Origin: Nitrobacter sp. NHB1
Lineage (GTDB): Bacteria; Pseudomonadota; Alphaproteobacteria; Rhizobiales; Xanthobacteraceae
Assembly: GCF_036964665.1 (NCBI RefSeq)
Contig: NZ_JBAMDA010000001.1
Location: 1-64,000, forward strand
Direction: 5' to 3'
Length of the DNA stretch: 64,000 nt
The translations under genes were made by a program, and so were the position numbers. How positions within the stretch are numbered: the stretch's first letter is position 1; each line of letters starts with the position of its first letter. The notes beneath the pieces were generated by a model that made no database searches, was not told the DNA's origin, and saw nothing but the letters and a program-made list of their open reading frames with translations. Shown in pieces: positions 8,584-17,127 of the stretch.

Positions 8584-10101
8584 ATGACCTCCTCAGCAAA
8601 AATTGTCCGTCCCGCGTCCGCAAACGCGGCAGCGCCCATCCGGTTCGACAACACCTATGCCCGGCTGCCGGAAGCATTTTATCAGCGCGTGAAGCCGGCG
8701 ACGGCGGCCGCGCCCAGCCTCCTGCGCGTGAACGATGCGCTCGCCCGGCGGTTGCGCATTGATCCTCAGTTCCTCAAAAGTCCCGCAGGAGTTGCCGTTC
8801 TTTCCGGCAACGTCATTGCACCCGGTTCCGAGCCGATCGCGCAAGCGTACGCCGGACATCAGTTCGGGGATTTCGTACCGCAGCTCGGCGACGGGCGCGC
8901 CATCCTGCTCGGTGAAGTCGTCGACGTTGCGGGCAAACGCTATGACCTTCAGCTCAAAGGTTCCGGCAGAACCCGCTTCTCAAGAGGCGGCGATGGCCGC
9001 GCCGCGCTGGGTCCTGTCATCCGCGAATACATTGTCAGCGAGGCCATGGCCGCGCTCGGCATTCCGACGACGCGCTCCCTCGCCGCGGTGCTGACCGGTG
9101 AAAACGTCATGCGCGAACGTATGCTGCCGGGCGGTGTCCTGACCCGCGTTGCATCGAGCCATCTGCGCGTCGGTACGTTTCAGTATTTCGCCGCGCGGGG
9201 CGACGTGGAAAATCTTCGTATTCTCGCGGACTACGCCATCGAGCGGCACTATCCGGACGCGCGCTCGGCTGAAGACCCATATCGCGCCTTCTACGACGCG
9301 GTGGTCGCGGCCCTGGCCCGGCTGGCCGCCCGATGGATGCTCATCGGCTTCATCCACGGTGTTCTGAACACCGACAACACTGCGATCGCGGGCGAGACGA
9401 TCGACTACGGCCCCTGTGCCTTCATGGACGCCTACCATCCGGACAAGGTCTTCAGTTCGATAGACCAGTTTGGGCGCTATGCGTTCGCCAATCAGCCCGC
9501 CGTCATCAAATGGAATCTGACCCGATTCGCCGAGACACTGCTGCCGCTCATGGCGGATGGCGCCGACAAGGCGATTGAAGCCGCGAACGCATCGATCAAG
9601 CTCTTCAACGCGCATTACAACGAAGCATACCTTGCCGGCCTGCGGCAGAAGCTGGGTCTTGCAAGCGAGATGGAAGGCGATCTCGAACTCGCGTCAGGTC
9701 TCCTGGCATCGATGGCTGAGAATCATGCGGATTTCACGTTGACCTTCCGCGCCCTGTGCGAGGCCGCAGCAGATACGAAGGGCAATGCAGGCGTGCGGAC
9801 GCTTTTCGCAAACCCGTCCGTCTTCGACGAATGGGCCGCACGCTGGCGCGAGCGCCTGTTGCTTGAAGAGCGCCCCGCCGAAGCCCGCCGCACCGCCATG
9901 CTGGCAGCCAATCCGATGTTCATCCCGCGCAATCACCGCATTGAAGCGGCCATTCAAGACGCCGAAGCGGGACACTTCGATAAATTTCACGAACTCGTCG
10001 AGGTGCTGGCGTATCCCTACGATGACCAGCCGCAGTTTGCGGACTATGGAAAGCCGCCGGCACCGGGGGAAGAAATCCAGCAAACCTTCTGCGGGACATA
10101 G
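8584..10101 (+). CDS. selO: protein adenylyltransferase SelO (YdiU)
   Basis: Pseudokinase-fold enzyme that transfers AMP from ATP to Ser/Thr/Tyr residues of target proteins; family members link this to redox stress. Length 505 aa, usual. Family landmarks are YAGHQFGDFVPQLGDGRA, LQLKGSGRTRFSRGGDGRA, the Ala/Arg-rich MRERMLPGGVLTRVASSHLR, and FIHGVLNTDNTAIAGETID, which holds the metal-binding Asn/Asp residues. The protein ends FCGT: a Cys three residues from the end sits where some homologues have selenocysteine. A single-gene unit on the plus strand, 149 bases after the ABC-F gene and convergent with nxrA. Confidence 0.95.
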   Translation: MTSSAKIVRPASANAAAPIRFDNTYARLPEAFYQRVKPATAAAPSLLRVNDALARRLRIDPQFLKSPAGVAVLSGNVIAPGSEPIAQAYAGHQFGDFVPQLGDGRAILLGEVVDVAGKRYDLQLKGSGRTRFSRGGDGRAALGPVIREYIVSEAMAALGIPTTRSLAAVLTGENVMRERMLPGGVLTRVASSHLRVGTFQYFAARGDVENLRILADYAIERHYPDARSAEDPYRAFYDAVVAALARLAARWMLIGFIHGVLNTDNTAIAGETIDYGPCAFMDAYHPDKVFSSIDQFGRYAFANQPAVIKWNLTRFAETLLPLMADGADKAIEAANASIKLFNAHYNEAYLAGLRQKLGLASEMEGDLELASGLLASMAENHADFTLTFRALCEAAADTKGNAGVRTLFANPSVFDEWAARWRERLLLEERPAEARRTAMLAANPMFIPRNHRIEAAIQDAEAGHFDKFHELVEVLAYPYDDQPQFADYGKPPAPGEEIQQTFCGT

Positions 10102-10174
10102 CCGGTAAGCCTGTGTGAGGAACCACGTCTTCAGGCTTCGCGTTTGCCGTCTTATCCAGACGTAAGAAAGCCTT

Positions 10175-10204
10175 TGTCAGCCATAAGACTGTCAGCCATA
10201 AGAC
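10175..10204. repeat. 15-bp tandem duplication
   Basis: TGTCAGCCATAAGAC occurs twice in direct succession (10175-10189, 10190-10204), between the ends of the convergent selO and nxrA genes. Probably a replication-slippage product. Confidence 0.8.
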
Positions 10205-10370
10205 CAGGCTTATCCGTGTCCGGTTTGCCAAGCGCAGATGTGACGGATTGCGCCATTGGTGCGCAGCGTGCAGTTGATGCTCACGTACTTTCCGGCGCCG
10301 ACTCGCGCCGGCGCACCGAAATGCGCCGGGCGAGTTCGTACTACTCAGGCTCATGCGTCGCGGGGCTGCC

Positions 10371-13300
10371 CTACCATTCCAGCTTCTCCGTCTTGCGCAC
10401 GACGACGTGGGTGTCACGCGTTAAGATACCAGTCGGACCCCAGTAGTTCCAGCCGTATGTGAACTGGGCATATCCACCGGCCAAAAACAGCGGGTTGATA
10501 CGAGTACGCGTCAGACTGTTGTGTCCGCCACCACGCCACTTACGCTCCTGCGACTTCGGAATGTACACCGTACGCTCGACCGCGTGGTAGTACATGCAGG
10601 TGCCAGGCTGAATTCGGCGGCTCACGTTGGCGCGGGTAACAACCACACCGTTGTCGTTGTAGACCTCGACCCAGTCGTTATCCTCAATGCCTACCTTCTC
10701 CGCGTCTCTGTCATTGATCCACACCGGATCCATGCCGCGAGACAGCATCAACATGCGGTGGTTATCTTTGTAGGTCGAGTGAATGTTCCACTTTCCGTGC
10801 GGCGTGATGTAGTTTAGCACCAGAGAGCGGTCATCGACCCGGCTCTTCACGATGTCGCCGGTCTTGCGCGGATTAAGCCGCGGCTTGTAGGTTGGAATAT
10901 GCTCGCCGAAGTCGAGGTACCACTGGTGATCGATGTACAGCGTTTGCCGGCCGGTCAGCGTCCGCCAAGGCACCAGGCGCTCAACGTTCATACACCATGC
11001 GGAATAAGCGCGTCCGTCGTTGATCATACCCGTCCAGCAGGGGCTCGTAAGGAGTCGCCTCGGTTGACGCGTAAGGTCATAGAAAGTCGTCGTGACGTTT
11101 CGGGTAGGCTCAGCAAGATCAACAAGCGGCAGGCCGACGTGATGCTCCTCATTATGGAAGGCCTGGTAGCACACCTCGCCGTTCGCCTCCGGCGCACACA
11201 ATAGTATCGTATTGCAGCCGTCCAGCACGTCCTCAAGGCTCGGATACCGCTTGCCGCCCCACTCGACGCACCGCATATGCCTTGGATCAGGCATCGGCAT
11301 GATGGGATTGTCGAGCATCTGGTCGTACTGCTTCTTGATCGGGACATTCACACCGACCGCAGAAACGCCATCCTCCCGCGCCTTCGGTCCGAACGAGATG
11401 AACTTGTTGTACAAGTTCGCGTAGTCGCGCTCGATCACGCGCACGTGCGGGAAGGACTTGCCCGGCACCGGCTTGCACTCGCCCTCGGCCCAGTCGAGAA
11501 TCTCCGGCTGCGCCAGTTCGTCCGGGGTGTCGTGCATGAGCGGCTGAAGGACCACATCGCGCACCGGCTTGGAAAACGCCAGCGGAGCCAACTCACTGAC
11601 CTTCTTGGCGATCAGCTTGAAGATATCCCAGTCCGTCTTGGACTCCCACACCGGCGGAACCGCCTGTCCCAGCACGTGCAGGAACGAATGCAGGTCCGTC
11701 GTGTTGAGGTCGTTCTTTTCGTACCAGAACGCCGTCGGCAGCACGATGTCGGAGTAGAGCGACGAGGTATCCATACGGAAATTGAGGTCGACCACCAGGT
11801 CATACTTCCCGCGCGGCGCCGTGTCGCGGTATTTTACCGTATGCGTCTTGCCTCTGGCACGATCCTCGGCGATCGCATTGTCGTGCGCCCCGAGGTAATG
11901 CCGCAGGAAGTACTCGTGTCCCTTGGCGCTGGACTGGATCGCGTTGCCACGCCAGATGAACCACAACCGCGGCCAGTTCTCCTCGGCATCGGGATCGTCG
12001 ATCGCCATCTGAATCTTCTTACTGACGACCTGATCGATGACGTGAGCGGCGATGTCCTCAGTGGTCTTCGCGCCAGCACGCTCAGCGTCAGCCGCAACGT
12101 CGAGCGGGTTGCGGTTGAAGTGCGGCGTAAACGGCATCCAGCCGTTATGCACCGCTTTCGCCTCGAGGTCGATCGAATGACCCTTGGCCCATTTCGGATT
12201 TGGTGCCGTCAGGCCATACTCGGTAAACTCCTGCTCGTAGCGCCACTGACAGCTATGGGCGTAATGCCAGGTCGACGACTGCACGACCCGCGGCGGCTTG
12301 GACCAGTCGAGAGCCAGAGCAATCGAAGCCCATGGCGCAACGGGCGCAAGCTTTTCCTGGCCGACGTAGTGGTTGATACCACCGCCGTTGACGCCGCAAC
12401 AACCGCACAGGATCAAGGCGACCGTAGCCGACCGGTAACAGAGGTTGTTGTAGAACCAGTGGTTGGCGCTGGCGCCCACGATCACCATGGATTTGCCGTT
12501 GGTGAACTCTGCGTTGGTCGCGAACTCACGCGCAAATCTGATCGCCGTCTCGCGACCGATACCGGTGTGACGCTCCTGCCATGCCGGCGTATAGGGCGCA
12601 TCGTCGTCGTCATAGCTGGTCGCAAACGCGCCTTCCAGGCCCCGGCTGTGGCCGAACTGGGACATCATGATATCGAAGCCGGTCGCGCACAGAATCTCGC
12701 CCTTATCCGTAGCGACACGCCGCACCGGCACGCCGCGCGAGACGACGCGACCGTTCGCGAAATCGTCGAACCCGACCTGCACCACGTCATCGGATCGATC
12801 GATAAAGCTCAGCACCGGATCGAGCGGACTATTGTCCAGGGTGTCCTCGCCGGACAGGTTCCATTTACCGTGCACAGAACCCCAGCGATCACCCACCTGA
12901 CCCTTCGGCGCCCGCAACTCGCCGCTGTTGGCGTCAAGCAACAGCATCTTCCAGTCGCCGTTCTCGACATCCTTGTAGCGCGGAACATGCTTGGCACGCA
13001 GCAAGCGACCCGTCTTGTACGTGTTCTCGTTGGGCTCCAGCTCCACCAGGAACGGAAGGTCGGTGTAACGCTTGACGTAATCAATGAAGTACGGAACCTG
13101 GCGGTCGATGTAGTACTCCTTGAGGATGACGTGATTGGCCGCCATCCACAGCGCCGTGTCCTGTCCCGCCTGAATCGGAATCCACTCGTCGCAGTATTTG
13201 GCGATCTGGCTGAAGTCCGGCGCAAGAACCACAAACTTGGTTCCCTCGGTGCGTGCTTCCGCGATGAAATGCACATCGGGGGTACGGGTCATGTTCAGGT

Positions 13301-14015
13301 TCGACGCCATCGAAACGATGAACTTGCTGTTGTACCAGTCCGCGCTTTCGCACACGTCGGTCTGATCGCCCCAGATTTCCGGGAACGAGGTCGGCAGATC
13401 GGCGTACCAGTCGTAGAAGCTCAGTAACGATCCGCCCATGAGCGACAAAAAGCGTGTGCCGGCCGCAAACGACAGCATCGACATCGCCGGGATCGGCGAG
13501 AAGCCCATTATCCGGTCCGGCCCGTGGTTGCGCGCGGTGTGCAAGCTGGCAGCAGCAATCAGCTCGACCAGCTCCTCCCACTTGGCGCGGCGGTAACCAC
13601 CCTTGCCGCGTGCCTTCTGCATGCGCTGCCGCTTTTGTTCGTCGCCAACCAGCGCACCCCAGGCCTGCACCGGATCGGCACTCGACGCCTTCGCTTCCTT
13701 CCACATGTCGAACAGCGGACCGCGGACATAGGGATACTTTATCCTGATCGGGCTGTAGACATACCAGGAGGCGGAAATGCCACGCTGACAGCCACGCGGC
13801 TCGTAGGGCGGCAGACTGCGCTCAAGGAGCGGGTAGTCCGTCTGCTGCATCTCCCAGGTGATGATTCCGTCTTTTACGTAGATCGCCCAGGAGCAGCCAC
13901 CGGTGCAGTTGACGCCATGCGTGCTGCGGAAAACGTTATCGTGCGACCAGCGGTTGCGATAGAACTCTTCCCACTTGCGCTCTCGGGGATTAACGAGGTC
14001 AAGTATCCAGCTCAT
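10371..14015 (-). CDS. nxrA: nitrite oxidoreductase alpha subunit (NxrA/NarG type)
   Basis: Molybdenum bis-MGD enzyme of the NarG/NxrA family, 1,214 aa. In Nitrobacter, NxrA oxidises nitrite to nitrate at the inner face of the membrane and passes electrons through the iron-sulfur subunit NxrB. The FS0 cluster ligands are visible as His33, Cys37, Cys41 and Cys76 (HGVNCTGGC...RGC). The probable Mo-ligating Asp is Asp202 in SFYDWYADLP, followed by WGDQTDVCESADWYNS. There is no Tat signal, as in known cytoplasm-facing NarG/NxrA. The start at 14015 has GAGGAG about 8 bases upstream. The gene stands alone: nothing like nxrX, nxrB, narJ or narI follows, so it must use a beta subunit encoded elsewhere if expressed. 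A weak hairpin (10292-10311) lies downstream. A true nitrate reductase NarG is the alternative. Confidence 0.9.
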   Translation of the reverse strand: MSWILDLVNPRERKWEEFYRNRWSHDNVFRSTHGVNCTGGCSWAIYVKDGIITWEMQQTDYPLLERSLPPYEPRGCQRGISASWYVYSPIRIKYPYVRGPLFDMWKEAKASSADPVQAWGALVGDEQKRQRMQKARGKGGYRRAKWEELVELIAAASLHTARNHGPDRIMGFSPIPAMSMLSFAAGTRFLSLMGGSLLSFYDWYADLPTSFPEIWGDQTDVCESADWYNSKFIVSMASNLNMTRTPDVHFIAEARTEGTKFVVLAPDFSQIAKYCDEWIPIQAGQDTALWMAANHVILKEYYIDRQVPYFIDYVKRYTDLPFLVELEPNENTYKTGRLLRAKHVPRYKDVENGDWKMLLLDANSGELRAPKGQVGDRWGSVHGKWNLSGEDTLDNSPLDPVLSFIDRSDDVVQVGFDDFANGRVVSRGVPVRRVATDKGEILCATGFDIMMSQFGHSRGLEGAFATSYDDDDAPYTPAWQERHTGIGRETAIRFAREFATNAEFTNGKSMVIVGASANHWFYNNLCYRSATVALILCGCCGVNGGGINHYVGQEKLAPVAPWASIALALDWSKPPRVVQSSTWHYAHSCQWRYEQEFTEYGLTAPNPKWAKGHSIDLEAKAVHNGWMPFTPHFNRNPLDVAADAERAGAKTTEDIAAHVIDQVVSKKIQMAIDDPDAEENWPRLWFIWRGNAIQSSAKGHEYFLRHYLGAHDNAIAEDRARGKTHTVKYRDTAPRGKYDLVVDLNFRMDTSSLYSDIVLPTAFWYEKNDLNTTDLHSFLHVLGQAVPPVWESKTDWDIFKLIAKKVSELAPLAFSKPVRDVVLQPLMHDTPDELAQPEILDWAEGECKPVPGKSFPHVRVIERDYANLYNKFISFGPKAREDGVSAVGVNVPIKKQYDQMLDNPIMPMPDPRHMRCVEWGGKRYPSLEDVLDGCNTILLCAPEANGEVCYQAFHNEEHHVGLPLVDLAEPTRNVTTTFYDLTRQPRRLLTSPCWTGMINDGRAYSAWCMNVERLVPWRTLTGRQTLYIDHQWYLDFGEHIPTYKPRLNPRKTGDIVKSRVDDRSLVLNYITPHGKWNIHSTYKDNHRMLMLSRGMDPVWINDRDAEKVGIEDNDWVEVYNDNGVVVTRANVSRRIQPGTCMYYHAVERTVYIPKSQERKWRGGGHNSLTRTRINPLFLAGGYAQFTYGWNYWGPTGILTRDTHVVVRKTEKLEW

Positions 14016-14054
14016 CAGCGTCTCCTCGGTGCGTTTGTTCGGCCGCGAGGCCTG

Positions 14055-14086
14055 TTGTCACTCACATTTTTTGTCACTCACATTTT
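14055..14086. repeat. 16-bp tandem repeat upstream of nxrA
   Basis: TTGTCACTCACATTTT is present twice back to back (14055-14070, 14071-14086), 40-71 bases before the nxrA start codon, in the leader or promoter. It could be a duplicated binding site or simple slippage. Confidence 0.8.
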
Positions 14087-14427
14087 TTAAATCTGCCCAT
14101 CCAGCCGTCGGCATACTTACCCGTAAGCCAGCCGCCGCATTACGGACCCGTATTCGTCCGATCATGGGTTATCGGCCACGCCCGCGTGCGCTTGACCGCG
14201 CAAGTTCCACCAGCATATGGGCCACCTGGTAGGAACCATGTATTTCAAGCCTCAAACATCAACGTGGACACTTGGTTCCGCCAATGCCTCGAGTTGCGTA
14301 CATGGATCTCGATCACTTTTCCGGCATGTGCGAACACCGACTGTGGATTTCTCGAGGGCGGCGCCATCAACGCCGTGCTCGCCGCCGCCGCCGCCGGGTA
14401 ACCGGTCTGCAAAAAGAGAAGGACGGC

Positions 14428-15060
14428 ATGTTCAGACATTTCGTTGCTTCGACATTTGCTGTTTCCGCAAGTGATAGGACTGTCTGCTTTTCTGCTGATT
14501 GCAGCCACGCCATCCCCCACGCGTGCGGCCGAGATCAAGCTGCTCGGCCCGGCTTCCTTTCGGGTGCTGTTCCCCGAACTCTTACCGCAGTTCGAGAACT
14601 CGTCGGGCCACAAGGTTACGGCCGCCTATGCACCGCTCGACGTCATCACCGAGCGCGTTATCAAGGGCGAGGACGTCGACGTGGCGATCGTCTCTGGCAA
14701 ACAAAACGAAGAATTGCAGGAGCAGGTAAGCTGCTCGCGGGGAGCCGCGTGGAAATCGCTCAGGTCGGCTTCACCGTTTTTGTCAAGAAAGGGCGCGGTC
14801 AAGCCCAACCCCAGCTTCGCGGATGCGCTCAAGCGCGCGCCGCTGGCGGCAAAGTCGGTCGCCGTTGGCGATCCCGCACCTGGCGGCGGTGCCAGTCTTT
14901 ACACGATCGCCCTGCTGAAACGCTTGGGGATTTCGGAAGTGAAGGCGAAAAGTCGACTGGAACCCTCCGGTACTGAAATTGCAGAGGCGGTGGCAAAAGG
15001 CGAGACCGAACTTGGCATCGGGGTGGCGAGCGATTTGAATCTCGTAGACAACCTGCCACC
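14428..15060 (+). pseudogene. truncated ModA-like substrate-binding protein
   Basis: Relic of a periplasmic molybdate/anion-type binding protein. It starts with a signal peptide (SAFLLIAATPSPTRAAEIKLL) and continues with binding-protein sequence (FPELLPQFENSSGHKVTAAY, ERVIKGEDVDVAIVSGKQ). Near 14730 one G is missing and near 14785 an extra G is present, so residues between are read in the wrong frame (true frame: KLLAGSRVEIAQVGFTVFVKK). The N-terminus may hold a further indel, since an ATG at 14428 with MFRHFVAS fits better than the TTG at 14444. The protein breaks off after GIGVASDLNLV, where it meets the 3' end of the phosphofructokinase gene; about 60 C-terminal residues are missing. Confidence 0.8.
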
Positions 15061-16248
15061 CTATGACGCGCGGTTGAGAAAGATCGGCAGCCCCCGCTTA
15101 TCTGCGTAGATGGGGCGGTAGCGTTCCGTGTTGTACGTGCTGGCGACGTCCAATTTGCGCGGCCCGAGATTGGCGTCAGGGATGGGCACCAGGTCGTAGC
15201 GGCCCTCTACCAGCGCTGACATCAGGCCGGTCCTGCCTTTCAGGACAGCATCGTATGCCATGTTACCGAAAGTCAGGGCGACGAGCTTGTCGATGAAGTC
15301 CGGGTCGCCCGATCGCAGGTCATAGGTGAGGTCAGAGACGATAGTCTCCTCGCCGGCGCGCCCTTTGATTTCGTCGGCAAGCACTTCGGCGACGCTCGCC
15401 TTCTTGCGGTGACCGTAGGAGTCAGGCTCGCCGTATTCATGCACCTTGTAGCCCTCCCACTCGGCGCCCTCGCTGAGCACGATCAGCGCGTAGTTGCTTG
15501 GGTTGGCGCGCTTCTCCTCAAGGAGCAACTGGATCAGCTTGTTGAGATCAACCTTGTACTCCGGTATGACGCACCGGATCGAGGCCGCATACGCGGTGTA
15601 TAGCGCGGTAAATCCGGCATCGCGGCCAAAGACGCGGAAAATGCCAATGCGCTCGTGCGAGCCGACAGTGGTGCGCTGCCGCTGGATGGCGTCGCTGGCG
15701 CGGGTGATCGCGGTCGAGAAGCCAATGCAGTACTCGGTGTTGCGGACGTCGTTGTCCATCGTCTTCGGAATGGCGATGATCTTGACGCCGAGTTTGTTGA
15801 GCCTGGCCGCATAACTGAGCGTGTCGTCGCCGCCAATGGCGATCAGGTGTTCGATGCCTAGTCCTGACAAGTTCGCGAGCACCTGGCCGGTCAGGTCCCA
15901 GGTCCTGGTTTCGGTGCCGCCGTTGGTATTCGTGGCAACTGGAAGGTCAGTGCCGACGAGATGGTCGGGTAACTTTTTCATTTTGGACGGATTGGTGCGG
16001 CTCGAATGCAGCATGGTGCCGCCGCGCCGGTCGATGGTGCGGGTGTTTTCACGGTTCAACGGGATGAGGTAGTGAAATCTGCTGGTCGGGTCCTCGAGGT
16101 TTAGGTGCGTCAGGGCCTCCCAACCACGGCGGAGACCGACGACCTCGATGTCGTCCTCACTGCCGCGATAAGTCACGGTCTTAATGATTGCATTGAGACC
16201 GGGGACGTCGCCGCCGCCCGTGAGAATGCCAATGCGTTTCCTCGCCAA
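15061..16248 (-). CDS. 6-phosphofructokinase, pyrophosphate-type signature
   Basis: Phosphorylates fructose 6-phosphate in glycolysis or, if PPi-dependent, reversibly. The 395-aa chain has the phosphate loop ILTGGGDVPGLNA, then IGGDDTLSYAARL and IPKTMDND, where ATP-dependent enzymes have GGDGS and PGTIDND. The Gly-to-Asp and Gly-to-Lys changes are the classic marks of pyrophosphate-dependent enzymes. FGRDAGFTALYTA, a substrate-binding segment, follows. I choose the TTG at 16248 (LARKRIGIL) since GGGAGGTG stands 4-11 bases before it; an in-frame ATG at 16305 adds 19 unlikely residues. A 72-aa gene lies 46 bases upstream on the same strand. Confidence 0.9.
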   Translation of the reverse strand: MARKRIGILTGGGDVPGLNAIIKTVTYRGSEDDIEVVGLRRGWEALTHLNLEDPTSRFHYLIPLNRENTRTIDRRGGTMLHSSRTNPSKMKKLPDHLVGTDLPVATNTNGGTETRTWDLTGQVLANLSGLGIEHLIAIGGDDTLSYAARLNKLGVKIIAIPKTMDNDVRNTEYCIGFSTAITRASDAIQRQRTTVGSHERIGIFRVFGRDAGFTALYTAYAASIRCVIPEYKVDLNKLIQLLLEEKRANPSNYALIVLSEGAEWEGYKVHEYGEPDSYGHRKKASVAEVLADEIKGRAGEETIVSDLTYDLRSGDPDFIDKLVALTFGNMAYDAVLKGRTGLMSALVEGRYDLVPIPDANLGPRKLDVASTYNTERYRPIYADKRGLPIFLNRAS

Positions 16249-16294
16249 GCCCACCTCCCAGCATTGCCATGTCGCTATGCACAGCGGAGCGTTC

Positions 16295-16513
16295 TTACCT
16301 GCCACTTCCGTTGCGCTCCTCGCGCAGCCGAAAACGCTTCAGCACCGTGGACACGGTGTCGGGCGACTGCGCCGGGGCAAGGCGCTGCTCATTCGCGGAA
16401 AAGAACGTCTGATGTTCCGTTATGTTCCACAAATGCCCTTCTCTCGAAAAGCTCGCGCTCATCCGGTAGCCGTAATCATCGATCACGGTACAGATCTCAA
16501 TCAACCGCGCCAT
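16295..16513 (-). CDS. unrecognised 72-aa protein
   Basis: Small frame MARLIEICTVIDDYGYRMS, preceded by an excellent AAGGAG 7 bases before the ATG at 16513. It has no signal peptide, membrane segment or cysteine motif; the second half is polar and Arg-rich. It is 46 bases upstream of the phosphofructokinase start and probably cotranscribed. The frame is open to 16675, but the ribosome site marks the shorter start. Confidence 0.55.
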   Translation of the reverse strand: MARLIEICTVIDDYGYRMSASFSREGHLWNITEHQTFFSANEQRLAPAQSPDTVSTVLKRFRLREERNGSGR

Positions 16514-16667
16514 GCGCGGTCTCCTTCGCGCTTGCGACGGAATGCGAGATGGGTGGTGACCATCATCGATGGCGCCGTCGTAGACTTGGCCGATCAGTTG
16601 CGATAGAAGCGCCGCCAGTATTCTGCCTGCCCTCCTGTCGCCGATGTCAGGAGCGGTGCGTACGAAA

Positions 16668-16993
16668 TTAGTCAAAAATGGATTTTGAGCCTAAGGCGTC
16701 GTCGGATGTGAGCGGCGTTCCGCGCTTCATCACATGGGCGGCGCGTCGGTTGAGAATCAGGTCGAGATGGTACGGTGCCAGTCCATATCCTGGCCGAATT
16801 GCGCGGATGTTGCGCTCAATGAAGACCTCGCCCGCGGCAACGGCCTCGACCACGTAGAGCGCACGACGATCTGAGAGGGAAAGCCGGTGACCGTAAAGGT
16901 GAAAACTCGGCCGCGCGCCACGAGTCGGTCATAGCATTCCTTCAGCGCGCTGACGGTTACAAAGGGAGCTGTTGGATAAAGACAGCGGGCCAA
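16668..16993 (-). pseudogene. fused relics of nonulosonate cytidylyltransferase and synthase
   Basis: Two broken genes abut. From 16993 to about 16878 the frame reads LYPTAPFVTVSALKECYDRL and FTVTGFPS, a piece of a CMP-nonulosonate (PseF/NeuA-like) cytidylyltransferase. From about 16865 to 16668, in another frame, EVFIERNIRAIRPGYGLAP and RGTPLTSDD is the SAF domain that ends PseI/NeuB synthases. All catalytic parts are missing. The pair shows that an earlier copy of the pathway stood here and was deleted down to a scar, directly before the present pseB. Confidence 0.75.
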
Positions 16994-17127
16994 TTTGGCC
17001 GGCTCGCCTTGGTTGGCGAAACAGGAAAGCCACCACCACTCGCCACGTCGTTGATTTAGTCTGACTGACCTGTCATTGACATCGCGCGGACTTCGGTTAC
17101 GCCATTCCCAGGTAAAGAGAGGTCCAA

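Noticed and set aside
11277-13427. A 716-codon plus-strand open frame
   Set aside because: It lies antisense to nxrA and has no domain content; it is a GC-rich shadow frame.
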